Shown here: positions 40,094-51,404 of the stretch, piece after piece | How the letters are laid out: every line of letters begins with the position of its first letter | Position numbering within the stretch: the stretch's first letter is position 1 | Assembly: GCA_963707275.1 (NCBI GenBank) | Contig: CAVPPH010000009.1 | Location: 62,001-126,000, forward strand | Direction of reading: 5' to 3' | Origin: JACKBK01 sp963707275 | GTDB taxonomy: Bacteria; Chloroflexota; Anaerolineae; JAAEKA01 | DNA length: 64,000 nt | The notes under the pieces: model-generated | The model's input: only the letters and a program-made list of their open reading frames with translations | Database searches by the model: none | What the model was told of the DNA's origin: nothing | Made by a program: the position numbers and the translations under genes

Positions 40094-40822
40094 GTGGCGG
40101 ACACTGGCCAACCGTGGCTTGGCAAGCGGGTTGATGTTCTGGACAAGGGGTGGGTCGAGCTCCAGGACGTGATGGGCGACGACAACGCCATCGTCTCTGC
40201 GGCGCGCGCCTCCTTTCTGGGCGAGAGCAAGGGCGCGGCGCAGGACAAGAAACTGCTGTTCTACCTGCTGCGCCATCGCCACACCACCCCCTTCGAGATG
40301 GTCGAGTTCAAGTTCCGCGTGCGTGCGCCGGTGGTCGTCTGGTGGCAGTGGGCACGCCATCGAACTTGGAATTTCAACGCGCAGAGTGGACGCTATACTC
40401 CCTTCCAGGATGAAGACTTCTACATCGTGCCGGCTGACGCCTGGCGGCTACAGGCCAGCGACAACAAACAGGCCAGTGAAGGGACCCTGGAGGACGGCGG
40501 CTGGCTGACCGATGCATTGGAGCGACATTACGAGGAGGGCTATCGGCTCTACCAGCAGGCGCTGGAGGCGGGGATCGCGCGCGAGCAGGCTCGGCTGTTC
40601 CTGGCCGGCTTCGGCGTCTACTATACCTGGGTCGCCAAGATCGACGCCCACAACCTGATGCACTTTCTCAGCCTGCGCATGGCCAACGACGCGCAACTGG
40701 AGATCCGCGAGTACGCCTGGGCGATTTACGAGCACTTCTTCAAGCCGGCCCTTCCGTGGACGGCTGAGGCGTTCGAACAGTTTGTGCTGGCTCCCGCTGG
40801 GGTGGTGAAGGATGGCGGGTAG
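40094..40822 (+). CDS. thyX: Flavin-dependent thymidylate synthase ThyX
   Basis: A 242-residue FAD enzyme that makes dTMP from dUMP with methylene-THF. The ThyX motif RHR(7x)S is seen as RHRTWNFNAQSGRY. Other landmarks are FYLLRHRHTTPFEMVEFKF and the C-terminal DAHNLMHFLSLRMANDAQLE IREYA region. The GTG start has its GAGGT ribosome site inside the end of the CBS gene. Its folate substrate is the product of the Gcv system encoded nearby. Confidence 0.95.
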   Translation: MADTGQPWLGKRVDVLDKGWVELQDVMGDDNAIVSAARASFLGESKGAAQDKKLLFYLLRHRHTTPFEMVEFKFRVRAPVVVWWQWARHRTWNFNAQSGRYTPFQDEDFYIVPADAWRLQASDNKQASEGTLEDGGWLTDALERHYEEGYRLYQQALEAGIAREQARLFLAGFGVYYTWVAKIDAHNLMHFLSLRMANDAQLEIREYAWAIYEHFFKPALPWTAEAFEQFVLAPAGVVKDGG

Positions 40823-40834
40823 GGAATCGCAAGG

Positions 40835-40985
40835 CGCTGGACCACGAAAACGCTGGACCACGAAAACGCGAAGAAACACGAAGGCACAAAGCGCGAAAAA
40901 CGCGAAGGGAGTGACCGCACATCTTGGCGGCCGCTCCCTTCGCGCTCCGTGCCTTCGTGACCCTTCGCGCCTTCGTGATCCAGCG
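40835..40985. repeat. MITE-like palindromic element, copy 2
   Basis: The ends CGCTGGACCACGAA (40835-40848) and TTCGTGATCCAGCG (40972-40985) pair at 13 of 14 positions. They share the CTGGACCACGAA terminus with the element at 33651-33790. It lies between the convergent thyX and archease genes. Confidence 0.75.
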
Positions 40986-40997
40986 TTTTAGCGCCGC

Positions 40998-41420
40998 TCA
41001 CGTGTCAAACGTGATCGTCGCCTCCCAGCCCGCTGGGGTTTGCTCCACGGACAGGTCGTAGTACGTGACAGCCTTGACATGCGACAGCGGGCCGCGGCCA
41101 GGATGGCCGTTGGCACTGGCAGCCAACCGGAAGCTCTGCGCGGCTGCGTCCTCGCTGATCTCGACGGCAAAGCGGGTGTACACCACGTCACCGGTTTCGG
41201 ACTGATACAACAGTTCGCTGAGCCAGGCGATCAGCAGCGACTCCAGATCAGGCGCCTGGCAGTCTACGACGTTCGCCAATGGCGCTTCAGCAGCAAGATC
41301 AGCCCCCTGCAATTCGAACATCGCCTCGGCGGCGTGCTCGAACAGCGCTGCCGTCGACTCGCCCCAGACGCGCACCGCCCAGTCAGCAGTGTGCTCCAAC
41401 TCCTGGTAGAAGCGCGTCAC
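40998..41420 (-). CDS. Archease-family protein
   Basis: A 140-residue archease. It starts at GTG 41420, overlapping the ribF stop (GTGA). The N-terminus YQELEHTADWAVRVWGES is the family hallmark (E-H-T/S-A-D). Conserved acidic residues of the metal site follow, and the C-terminal HVKAVTYYDLSVE matches the KAVTYH-type motif. Archease activates RtcB RNA ligases elsewhere; no rtcB is in the window. It is last in the nusA-infB operon. Confidence 0.88.
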   Translation of the reverse strand: MTRFYQELEHTADWAVRVWGESTAALFEHAAEAMFELQGADLAAEAPLANVVDCQAPDLESLLIAWLSELLYQSETGDVVYTRFAVEISEDAAAQSFRLAASANGHPGRGPLSHVKAVTYYDLSVEQTPAGWEATITFDT

Positions 41421-42344
41421 GGCCCGTCCTGCAACAGATCGCGCGCGGCCGCCACGTCGCGGGCGATCTGTTCGCGCAGCGCGTCGATGCCGGGAAAGCG
41501 CATTTCGGGGCGCAGGCGGGCGACGAATTCCAGGATCAGTCGCTGCCCGTACAGGTCGCCTTGAAAATCCAGCAGATGTGTCTCTACCGTGCGCTGGCCG
41601 TTGTCGAAGCTGGGGCGCACGCCGATGTTCGTGACGCTGGCGCGGCGCCGGCCGGCCACCGTCGCCCAGGTGGCGTAGACGCCGTTGGCGGGCAGCAGCC
41701 GGTCCGCCGGGATGTCGAGGTTGGCCGTTGGGAAGCCGATGGTGCGGCCGCGGTGTGCCCCGTCCACCACCTCGCCGTCCACCTGATAGAGCCTGCCAAG
41801 CTGTCGGGCCGCCCCTTCCACATCGCCCTCCAGCAGTTCGCTGCGAATACGTCCGCTGCGCACCTCGCCGTTGCCGAGAACCTGTGGATCGATGGTATGC
41901 ACCGTGTAGCCGTCGCTCGCGCCGTACGACGCGCAGCGCCTGGACGTCGCCCTCGCGGTTGCGGCCCAGCGCAAAGTCCGGTCCCACCCAGAGCGACGCC
42001 AGGTTGAGCGCGGCGCGCAGTTGCGCCATGAACTCGCGCGCCGGCGTGGCCGCGGTGGCGCGCGAGAACGGATAGACGATGGCAAAGTCCAGCCCAAGCT
42101 GCTCGAACACTGCCAACCGCTGCTCGATGGTGGTCAGGTAGCGGTGGTCGGGATTGGGACGCAGCACGGCAGCCGGGTGGGGATGGAAGGTCAGCACGCC
42201 TGCCTGCCGGTCGGCCGCGTGGGCGTCCGCGATCAACGCGCGGATCAGCGCCTGGTGGCCCAGATGGACGCCGTCGAAATTGCCGATGGTAAGATTGCTG
42301 GGTGCTGTAAATGATGGAGCGGGTAGGTCGTGGTAGGTTCGCAT
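41417..42344 (-). CDS. ribF: Bifunctional riboflavin kinase/FAD synthetase (one frameshift)
   Basis: About 309 residues. The N-terminal FAD synthetase (nucleotidyltransferase) domain has TIGNFDGVHLGHQALI and VLTFHPHPAAVL. The C-terminal riboflavin kinase has GRTIGFPTANLDIP, GVYATWATV and LLDFQGDLYGQRLILEF. One extra base near 41930 separates the domains' frames (after GPDFALGRNREGDV). The enzyme makes FMN and FAD, the latter used by ThyX. It starts six bases after the truB stop and overlaps archease. Confidence 0.93.
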
Positions 42345-42350
42345 AGCGGA

Positions 42351-43252
42351 TTAGTCTTGCGGACTTGACAATACCTTGAGTGGTTTCCAGACCTGCTGGC
42401 CTGGTTGATAGCTGACAATTGCCAGCAGGTGGCCGTCTTGGTCGTAGGCGCGCACCGGTCCGTCTGCCTGGCTGGCTTCCGCAGGTACGGCGCTGCCGTG
42501 CAGCAAGCGGGCAGCGCCGTCGGGCGGCAGCACCACCGCAGGGAGGTGGGCTACGGCGTTGTCGGGCGGCAGCAGGTAGCTGCGTCCACTCGGTCGCCCG
42601 CGGCTGCCAGCGCTTCCAGGGTTGCTGCCTGCTCCAGCGTGAAACTGGCAACCTGCGTGCGCCGTAACCCGCTGAGATGCGCCCCGCAGCCCAGCGCTTG
42701 ACCAAGGTCGTGGGCCAGCGAGCGGATGTAGGTACCGGCGCTGCAAGTCACATAAAGTTGCAGCGTGGCGCCGTCGAACGCCAGCAGATTCAGCGTGTAA
42801 ATTGTCACCGGGCGCGGCTCAAGTTGCACCTCCTCGCCGCGGCGAGCGCGCGTGTAGGAGGCTACGCCGTCGCGCTTGATGGCCGAGTAGGCCGGCGGGA
42901 CCTGCATGATTTCGCCGCGGAAGGGAGCCAGCGCGTTTTCCAGATCAGCGGTGGTGAGGGCGGGCACGGGCAGGGTGGCCGTTGCCTCGCCCTCCGCGTC
43001 GTAGGTGTCGGTAGCAGTGCCCAGCGTAATCTCGGCCCGGTACGACTTCGGCTGGCCGATCAGGTACTCCAGCAGGCGGGTCGCCTTGCCGAGGCACAGC
43101 ACCAGCACGCCGGTCGCCATCGGGTCCAGCGTGCCGGCGTGGCCGATCTGACGGATGCGTGTCAGGCCGCGCGTCTTGGCTACCACGTCGTGCGACGTCC
43201 AGCCGCCGGCCTTGTCGATGATCAGCACGCCGGAGGGGCTGTCAGTGGTCAC
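42351..43252 (-). CDS. truB: tRNA pseudouridine(55) synthase TruB (one frameshift)
   Basis: About 300 residues. The N-terminal SGVLIIDKAGGWTSHDVV and the catalytic GHAGTLDPMATGVLVLC (Asp in GTLDP) are canonical. CSAGTYIRSLAHDLGQALGC is the second conserved block. The frame breaks near 42580, one base short, and resumes as YLLPPDNAVAHLPAVVL, ending in a short PUA-like tail. The ATG overlaps the nrnA stop (ATGA). Confidence 0.93.
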
Positions 43253-44235
43253 TGTCCTGCCTCGTCGATGGCGGCGCGGGTGGCTGCCAGCATGATCTCG
43301 ACAGCGTCGGGCAAGGACTCGTGGAGGGTGCAGCCGGCCGCTTTAGGATGCCCACCGCCGCCAAACTGCACAGCCAGCGCGGCCACATCGACCCGGCCCG
43401 CCGAGCGAAAGCCAACATCGATCGCGCCATCCTTGCGTTCCACGATGACGACCGACACCTCAGCCTCTTCCGCGGAAACCAGGAAGCTGGCGATGCCGGA
43501 ATCCTTCTGCTCCACGCCGCCGCAGGGTGTGCGCATCGTCAGCGGGATGGCGGTCCAGGCGATGCTGTTCTCCAGCCGCGCCGCCGCCAGCGCGTGTCCC
43601 CACAGGCAGATGGTGTCGAAGCTGCGTCGTTCCAGCACGCGCTCGGTGACCAGATGCAGCGAACCGCCGGCCTCCATCAGCAGCTGGGCGCAGTAGAGCG
43701 AGCGGGCGGTAGTGTTGGAGGTGCGAAACCCCTGTGTGTCGGTGACAACGCCGGTCAGCAGGCACTGGGCTGCCGCGGTGGACACGTCCCAATCCAGCGC
43801 TTGCGCCAACTCGAAGAGCAACTCCGCAGTGCTGGCCGCCAGCGGGTCCACGATGTTGACCGCCCCGAACCCGGGGTTGGTGATGTGGTGGTCGATGTTG
43901 ATCAGTGGGAGGCGGCTTAGGCGGGCATCCTCTGCCACTATGCCCAGCCGGCCCGGATCGCTGCAATCCACGGCGATCAGGAGGTCGGCGCTGCCGCCGG
44001 CCTCTGTCACGACCGTCGCGCTGCCGGGCAGGAAGCGCAGGTTCTCCGGCACGCTGTCCTGGCTCAGCGCGGTGACATCCTTGCCGCGCGTTTCCAGCAG
44101 CCATTTCAGGCCGAGCAACGATCCGATCGCGTCGCCGTCGGGCGCGACGTGGCAGACCAGCAGCGGCCGGCGGCTGGCCGCGATCAGTTCAGCGGCCTGG
44201 GAGAACCGCGGCAGGAGATCGCTTGCTTCCATCAC
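43249..44235 (-). CDS. nrnA: DHH-family oligoribonuclease/pAp phosphatase (NrnA-like)
   Basis: An intact 328-residue phosphoesterase that degrades nano-RNA and dephosphorylates pAp. The DHH motifs are HVAPDGDAIGSLLG, LIAVDCSD, INIDHHITN and, after GVVTDTQGFR, the DHHA1 signature FGGGGHPKAAG. The start overlaps the rbfA stop. This position between rbfA and truB is common in several phyla. Confidence 0.93.
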   Translation of the reverse strand: MMEASDLLPRFSQAAELIAASRRPLLVCHVAPDGDAIGSLLGLKWLLETRGKDVTALSQDSVPENLRFLPGSATVVTEAGGSADLLIAVDCSDPGRLGIVAEDARLSRLPLINIDHHITNPGFGAVNIVDPLAASTAELLFELAQALDWDVSTAAAQCLLTGVVTDTQGFRTSNTTARSLYCAQLLMEAGGSLHLVTERVLERRSFDTICLWGHALAAARLENSIAWTAIPLTMRTPCGGVEQKDSGIASFLVSAEEAEVSVVIVERKDGAIDVGFRSAGRVDVAALAVQFGGGGHPKAAGCTLHESLPDAVEIMLAATRAAIDEAGQ

Positions 44236-44642
44236 TCTTCGTCACTGGCCGTCAGGTCTTCCTCGCTGTCCGCCGCGAGGTCGGTGTTGTCGTCGTCTTC
44301 TTCGATGACAAGCGTGTCCAGTAGCTCGTTGATGCGGCGGCTTTCCACCAGCCCCTCGTCCTGGTGAAACGACAGATCAGGCACGTAGCGCAGATCGGTC
44401 CGTTTGCCCAGCTCGCGGCGCATGTAACCGGTGGCGTTGGTCAGGCCGCCAATGGCTTCGGTTGTTTCGGCTTCGTTACCCAAATTGGTGACGTAGACGT
44501 TGGCGTAGCGCAGGTCGGGACTGACCCGCACTCGTGTGATAGTGACCAGCGCGAGACGCGGATCGCGCAGCTCGAACGTGACCATCTGGGCCAGCTCGCG
44601 CTGCAGCAATTCGGCGACGCGCAGTTGTCTGCGTGATGACAT
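44232..44642 (-). CDS. rbfA: 30S ribosome-binding factor RbfA
   Basis: A 136-residue KH-fold protein needed for 16S rRNA maturation. It starts SSRRQLRVAELLQRELAQMV and has PRLALVTITRVRVSPDLRYA, then KRTDLRYVPDLSFHQDE, all typical. An acidic tail (EEDDDNTDLAADSEEDLTAS) is longer than usual. ATG 44642 fits the family start. A longer upstream reading would run through a terminator-like hairpin and is rejected. Confidence 0.93.
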   Translation of the reverse strand: MSSRRQLRVAELLQRELAQMVTFELRDPRLALVTITRVRVSPDLRYANVYVTNLGNEAETTEAIGGLTNATGYMRRELGKRTDLRYVPDLSFHQDEGLVESRRINELLDTLVIEEDDDNTDLAADSEEDLTASDEE

Positions 44643-44661
44643 GATGTTCTGTGCTTCCAAA

Positions 44662-44692
44662 AGGCAGGGCAAACGTTGCGTTTGCCCTGCCT
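44662..44692 (-). terminator. Hairpin between infB and rbfA
   Basis: AGGCAGGGCAAAC (44662-44674) and GTTTGCCCTGCCT (44680-44692) form a perfect 13-bp stem, followed on the minus strand by TTTT. It lies 20 bases before the rbfA start and may attenuate transcription within the operon. The rest of the gap (to 44850) holds a TGTTGCGTATTACG direct repeat and complementary TACGCAATACG copies. Confidence 0.6.
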
Positions 44693-44850
44693 GACGAATG
44701 GTTGGAGATGAGTGTTCGGAGTGTGCGGCGTTGCGTGATCGCGGTGTGTTGCGTATTACGTGTTGCGTATTGGGCAATTCAACGAGATACCATCCAGATA
44801 CGTCATACGAACTACGCAATACGAACCAGGGCCAGCCCGCCGGCTATAAC

Positions 44851-46935
44851 CTACACCCGCACCTTCTGGAACGCCTCGATGATGTCGCCTTCGGCGATTG
44901 CGTCGAAGCCGTCGATGCCGATGCCGCACTCGAAGCCGGCCTTGACTTCGTTGACGTCGTCCTGGAACCGCTTGAGCGAGTGCATCTTGCCGGTGAAAAG
45001 GACCTTTTCGTTGCGCTTGACGCGGATCAGCGCGTTACGCTGAATCACGCCTTCATTGACCAGACAGCCGGCGATATTGCCGCGCCGCGGGATCTTGAAG
45101 ATGGCGCGTATCTGGGCATTGCCCAGCACCTTGTCCTCGAAGACCGGGTCCAACATACCCTTGAGCGCCTTGTCGACGTCATCGATCAGCTCGTAGATCA
45201 CCTTATAGGTGCGCACGTCAACCACGTTGAGCAGATCTGATTTTTGCGCTGCCGGGCTGAGCGGCACGTTGAAGCCGATCACGATGGCGTCCGACGCGCT
45301 GGCCAGCATCAGGTCCGAGTTGGTGATGTCGCCGGCGCCGCTGTGCAGGATCTTCAGCCGCAGTTCATCGGTGCTGAGCTGTGTCAGCGACGAGATGATC
45401 GGCTCCAGCGAGCCGTCCACGTCGGCTTTGATGATGATGCGCAGTTCCTTGACCTTGCCGGCCTTCATCTGCGCGAAGACATCTTCCAGCGACACTGACT
45501 TGCGCGCCGACGATTCTGTGCGCTGGCGCTCCGTCTCGGCGCGTGAGGCGGCTCGCTCGCGTGCGACGCGGTCGCTTTCCATCACCTCGAAGGTGTCGCC
45601 GGCGGTCGGGACATCCGGCAGCCCCAGAACTTCGACAGGCGTGCTGGGCGTGGCCTTGGCGATCGCGTTGCCCTTGCTGTCGAACATCGCGCGGACGCGG
45701 CCGGCGATGCTGCCGACAACCAGGGCGTCGCCCTGGCGCAACGTGCCCTTCTGCACCAGCAGCGTGGCGGTTGAACCGCGTGCCTTGTCCAGGCTGCTCT
45801 CGATGACCGTGCCGATAGCGCGCCCGTTGGGGTCAGCCTGGAACAATTCGATGTCCGCCACCAACAGCACGTTTTCCAGCAGGTCGTCGATGCCCTGGCC
45901 CAGCTTGGCGGCTACCGGGACACAGATTATGTCGCCGCCGTACTCCTCAACCAGCAAGTCCTCTTCTGCGAGCTGCTGCTTGACGCGATCCGGGTTGGCG
46001 TTAGGCTTGTCGATCTTGTTGAGCGCTATGATGATCGGCACGCCGGCGGCGCGCACGTGGGCGATAGCTTCTTTTGTCTGCGGCATGACGCCGTCGTCGG
46101 CTGCAACCACAAGGATGGCGATGTCGGTGGCCTGTGCGCCGCGAGCGCGCATAGCGGTGAACGCCTGGTGTCCCGGCGTGTCCAGGAAGGTGATCTTGCG
46201 GTCGTTGTAGTACGCCTGATAGGCGCCGATGTGCTGGGTGATGCCGCCCGACTCGCCGCTGACCACGTTGGTCTTGCGGATCGCGTCCAGCAGGGTCGTC
46301 TTGCCGTGATCCACGTGGCCAAGAACTGTTACCACCGGCGGTCGCAGCACCAGTCGCTCTTCGGGAGTGGCGTCGTACAGCCGCTGGCGCAGGGTCTTGG
46401 GCGCGGCCTTCTCCTGGACGATCTCGTCGGTAACTTCAGGCTCTTGCCGGGCGATGGGCTTGACCTTGACGCCCATCTCCTCGGCAACGATGGTCGCCGT
46501 GTCGTAGTCGATGGTCTGGGTGATCGGCGCCATGATGCCGAAGTTCATCAGCACCTTCATCACGTCGATGGGGCTGCGATGCATGATCTCGGCCATCTCG
46601 CGCACGGTGATGTACTCGGGCAGCTCGATCTCACTGGGCGGTGGAGCCGCTTCCTGCTCACGCGGCGGCATACCAGGCGGCCGGCGTCGCGGCGGTCCAC
46701 CGCGACCTGCCTGGGGGCGACGTCCACCGCCGCTCTGTCCGGGCGGACGGGATTTGCCCGCCGCGCCGCTCTGGGGCGGCCCTGATGACTTCTTTTTTGG
46801 CGGACGCGAGCTGGGCGAGCTGGAACCGCCGGACGAACCGGACGGCGACTGGGACCTGGGCTGCGACGGGTTACCGTTGCCTGATGGCCTGGCGCCTGAC
46901 TTCTGATCAGGACTGGATTTTGTTTTTTCTGCCAT
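44851..46935 (-). CDS. infB: Translation initiation factor IF-2
   Basis: An intact 694-residue IF-2. Residues 1-100 are a Pro/Gly/Ser/Arg-rich disordered region. The IF2-N helix bundle (about 104-155) follows. The GTPase has GHVDHGKTTLLD (G1, 206), GGITQHIG (G2), DTPGH (G3) and NKID (G4). Domains II-IV end FECGIGIDGFDAIAEGD. The start at 46935 is set by AGAGGA upstream; a TTG/ATG further up is not supported. Confidence 0.96.
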   Translation of the reverse strand: MAEKTKSSPDQKSGARPSGNGNPSQPRSQSPSGSSGGSSSPSSRPPKKKSSGPPQSGAAGKSRPPGQSGGGRRPQAGRGGPPRRRPPGMPPREQEAAPPPSEIELPEYITVREMAEIMHRSPIDVMKVLMNFGIMAPITQTIDYDTATIVAEEMGVKVKPIARQEPEVTDEIVQEKAAPKTLRQRLYDATPEERLVLRPPVVTVLGHVDHGKTTLLDAIRKTNVVSGESGGITQHIGAYQAYYNDRKITFLDTPGHQAFTAMRARGAQATDIAILVVAADDGVMPQTKEAIAHVRAAGVPIIIALNKIDKPNANPDRVKQQLAEEDLLVEEYGGDIICVPVAAKLGQGIDDLLENVLLVADIELFQADPNGRAIGTVIESSLDKARGSTATLLVQKGTLRQGDALVVGSIAGRVRAMFDSKGNAIAKATPSTPVEVLGLPDVPTAGDTFEVMESDRVARERAASRAETERQRTESSARKSVSLEDVFAQMKAGKVKELRIIIKADVDGSLEPIISSLTQLSTDELRLKILHSGAGDITNSDLMLASASDAIVIGFNVPLSPAAQKSDLLNVVDVRTYKVIYELIDDVDKALKGMLDPVFEDKVLGNAQIRAIFKIPRRGNIAGCLVNEGVIQRNALIRVKRNEKVLFTGKMHSLKRFQDDVNEVKAGFECGIGIDGFDAIAEGDIIEAFQKVRV

Positions 46936-47280
46936 AGTTGTGTTCCTCTTTTCTCTGCCGGCCATCGGTGGCGCTCAGGTGGGCAGGTCGCAAAGCCTCG
47001 CAACCGGGAGTTTCAGGTCCCGGAGGTCGTGTGTGGATCAAAACACACGCTGAAATATCCCGCTTGTGGCGGGATTTACAAAGGTTCAAAAGCTGGTCGG
47101 ACGAAGCGAGAGGAGAAGAAAGCGGGGTGAGAGTGAGGTCTGGTGATCTGCTGGCGCATCCCGGCGGGTAATCCTGCCGGGGTTCGTATCATCGACTCAT
47201 CCTGCTACGCTCCTGCTCGCAACGCTCGGTTAGCTGAGTTCCCATTGCATGTGTCTGTCCATGGTGTGCTGTGTTGGTGT
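46936..47280. other. Intergenic region between ylxR and infB
   Basis: No gene is supported in these 345 bases, unusually long for this operon. A small hairpin (ATCCCGC 47057-47063 with GCGGGAT 47069-47075) lies 120 bases before infB. It may be a leader element, with no clear terminator tail. Confidence 0.5.
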
Positions 47281-47610
47281 CTACGCATCTGCCGGCTCTG
47301 GCTGGCCTGGATCATCATCCGCCAGCTCTGGCAGGCTGGCCGCGTATTGCTGTAGTGCAGCCACCTCATCCTCAGTTAATGTCGTTTTCAATGCCCGATT
47401 AAGGGCGTTTATCTTCAGTGCCTTCGTCCAACATGTGCGATCGGCGCACAGATAGGCGCCCCGACCGGCAAGCTTGCCGGTCGGATCGACCAGTACGCCA
47501 TGCTCCTTGGTTCGAACGATGCGAACCAGCGTGCGTTTGCTGTCGGTCCGCCGGCAGGCAATGCAGGTCCGTTGCGGTACGTGTCGCCGCCTGGCTGCTG
47601 TCTTGGCCAC
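47281..47610 (-). CDS. ylxR: YlxR-family (DUF448) RNA-binding protein
   Basis: A 109-residue protein between nusA and infB, as in most bacteria. The signature CIACRRTDSKRTLVRIVR and the GRGAYLCADRTCWTKALK block are clear. In other bacteria this protein (RnpM) binds RNase P RNA and nucleoid targets. The C-terminus has an acidic extension (LADDDPGQPEPADA). The gap to the nusA stop is six bases. Confidence 0.93.
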   Translation of the reverse strand: MAKTAARRRHVPQRTCIACRRTDSKRTLVRIVRTKEHGVLVDPTGKLAGRGAYLCADRTCWTKALKINALNRALKTTLTEDEVAALQQYAASLPELADDDPGQPEPADA

Positions 47611-47616
47611 TTTATC

Positions 47617-49263
<1,647 letters not shown>

Positions 49264-49575
49264 GCCCTCTGCGCACTCCTGGTGCTAAAGTAAATCTTTT
49301 CAGTCCTGGCCGGTTTTGCGTTCGGAAAAAACCCCTTACAACAAGAAAAGTGGGGGATGCCCACTTTTCCACCGACTCTCTCTTGACCTGCGGCTATTCT
49401 ACCACAGCATTTAAGAAATTGCCAAATCCCTGTCCGCAAATTGGGTTCGGCCGGCAGCCATCGCACGCCGTAGGTCCGGCTACCAGCCGGACGGTCTTCA
49501 CATGCGGGAACGTCACTATACTGACGTGACCTACAACTTATCGGCGCAGTCCGCTCCCGGATCAGCGGGTTCCTC
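49264..49575. other. nusA leader and intergenic region
   Basis: No gene is supported. It contains the nusA promoter and a leader hairpin, GAAAAGTGGG (49345-49354) with CCCACTTTTC (49360-49369), followed on the minus strand 12 bases later by GGGGTTTTTT. This could act as an attenuator. Confidence 0.6.
49396..49425 (-). promoter_or_regulatory. Candidate promoter of the nusA-infB operon
   Basis: On the minus strand TTGGCA (49420-49425) and TAGAAT (49396-49401) are 18 bases apart. The leader is about 130 bases before the nusA start. Confidence 0.55.
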
Positions 49576-50545
49576 TCAATTCGCGGTTCTTCCTCGGCGT
49601 GCCAGCGCTCCTGCGACTCGCCGCGCGCCCGTGACGACCTCCTCGCTGTCGAAATACCAGTCCAGCTCGCAGGTCAGCGCCGCATCCGAGGGCAGGCGCG
49701 CTACCATCCAGTCGAGGTCGATCTCACCCTGGCCAGGTAATAAGTGGTCGCGCAGGCCGATCACGTCGTGGAAGTGGACGCCGATAACGCGGTCCGCAAA
49801 TAGATCCAGCCAACGCTTGTGGTTGTGGAATCCGAGGTTGTGCAGCACCTGCACGTGGCCGGCGTCGTACCAGAAGCCCACCGTCGCCGGATCACTGCCA
49901 TCCAGCAAGGTCGCCAGCTCGTCCAGCGTGGGAATTTGCCAGTAGGTCACGCGCGACTCGATGCCCAGTCGTACGCCGCGCGGCCGGGCGTAGCTGGCAA
50001 GCTCCTCCAGGCTGCGGCGCGGCGGCATCCAGCGCCGGGCCGGCCACCCGCTGCCGGTCCGCCTCGACCTCCCGCAGCGCGGCGTCGTAGACGGCTGTGC
50101 CCGCCTGCCCGCCCAGGTAACGCTGTGCCAGCGCCCATTCCAGGTGACGTGCGGCCGGGGTCTCACCCAGGTGCAGACAGACTGCAGTAGCGCCGCACGC
50201 GACGGCCAGATCGATGCTGTCGCATCCCTGGACGACGGCCCAGCGGCGCGCACTTTCATCCGAGGCGCTTAGCAGCGCCTCGGCCGGCGCGCCAAAGGGC
50301 GACGGGCGGATCGGTGCGGGGAAATGCACCGAGCGCACGCCCAGCGCCGGCAGGTCAGCGCCCGCCAGCATCGCCGGGGTAACGATGTGGCTCAGCTCGA
50401 TGCCGTCAAACCCCAGCGCGCGCGCCGCCGCAGCGAACTCCGTCACCCGGTCAAAGCGGTGCTGCATCCACATCGTCGACAGGGCCAGTTGCTCCAGGAC
50501 GCCCGACGCAGGAGTAGCCGCGGCGTTTGTTGCAGTTGTGCTCAT
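49576..50545 (-). CDS. Sugar phosphate isomerase/epimerase-like TIM-barrel protein (one frameshift)
   Basis: About 322 residues of the xylose-isomerase/AP-endonuclease 2 superfamily. Strand and motif order fit: ALGFDGIELSHI, ACGATAVCLHLG, GVRLGIESRVTYW, TVGFWYDAGHVQVL and RVIGVHFHDVIGLRDHLLPG, with metal-binding Glu, Asp, His and His residues. One extra base near 50025 breaks the frame. The substrate is unknown. The ATG overlaps the stop of the binding-protein gene. Confidence 0.82.
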
Positions 50546-51397
50546 GGCGCCCCCTTCTGCGGCAGGCCGTAGCGCCCGCCCATCAGTTCCGCGCCTGCCT
50601 CGCCGAGGATAAACTCCTGAAACGCGACAACGTCAGCGCCTGGGTAGCTGTCGGTCACAACGTAGATCGGTAGGACGATGGGGTAGCCCGGGACATTGAG
50701 GGCGACCCACTCGTAGCTCATCCCCTCCAGCGTCAGCGCCTTGACCTGGTCATCCAGCCAGCTTGCCGGCAGGAAGCCGATGGCCAGTGGTTCAGCGGCC
50801 ACTGCATCGCGCAACTCGCGGTTGCCAGGGTAAACCAGCGCGGTGGGCGTGAAGCGACGTCGGCCCATGACTGCCTGCTGCAAGGCGTTGCGCACACCGA
50901 CGTCAGAACTCGCGGGTCACGACCTGGATCGCGCCGAAGCCTGCGTCCAGCTCGGACCACAGCCGCGTACGGCCCGTGAACACCGAGCGCGCCTGCTCGA
51001 AGCCGATGTTGTCCAGCGGGTTCTCCGGGTTGACGACGAGTACCAGCGCGTCGGTGGCGATCAGTGTTCCCGTGAGACCTTCGGTAAACGCAACGGGCGG
51101 CGTCGCCACTAGCAGCGCCGTGTCCGCTCGTCCTTGCTCGACATAACTCTGAGCTGCCAGTTCGCTGCCAACAGGCTCGATGGTCACTGTGATGTGCGGG
51201 TTGGCCTGCATGTACGCGTCTGACAGGAGTGCTGCCAGCGGCTGCGCGCTGCTGGAAGCTGCCAGGGTCAGCGAGACCGGGACCGGGGTGGATACCGCGG
51301 TGCCGCACGCGGCCGTAACGATGGCCAGCAGCAGCAGGGTAGCCAGGAGCGACAGCGAGTGGCGGGGTCGCGCGCTGGTGAAATGGTGGCGAGACAT
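50542..51397 (-). CDS. PstS-like substrate-binding lipoprotein (one frameshift)
   Basis: About 285 residues. A lipoprotein signal (LSLLATLLLLAIVTAAC) is followed by a periplasmic-binding fold. It has VSLTLAASSSAQPLAALLSD, TDALVLVVNPENPLDNIGFE and VFTGRTRLWSELD, the last typical of PstS-like phosphate-binding proteins (IFxGxxxxWxD). One extra base near 50905 precedes ALQQAVMGRRRFTPTALVYP. No permease or ATPase genes accompany it, so it may act as a sensor or scavenger, or use a transporter encoded elsewhere. Confidence 0.8.
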
Positions 51398-51404
51398 GGC
51401 GCTG

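Noticed and set aside
40998..42344. RibF-archease fusion protein
   Set aside because: One long open frame links them only because of the frameshift near 41930. The corrected ribF has its own stop overlapping the archease GTG.
44643..44819. Longer N-terminus for RbfA
   Set aside because: The extension would be translated through a terminator-like hairpin and repeats, while ATG 44642 fits the family start.
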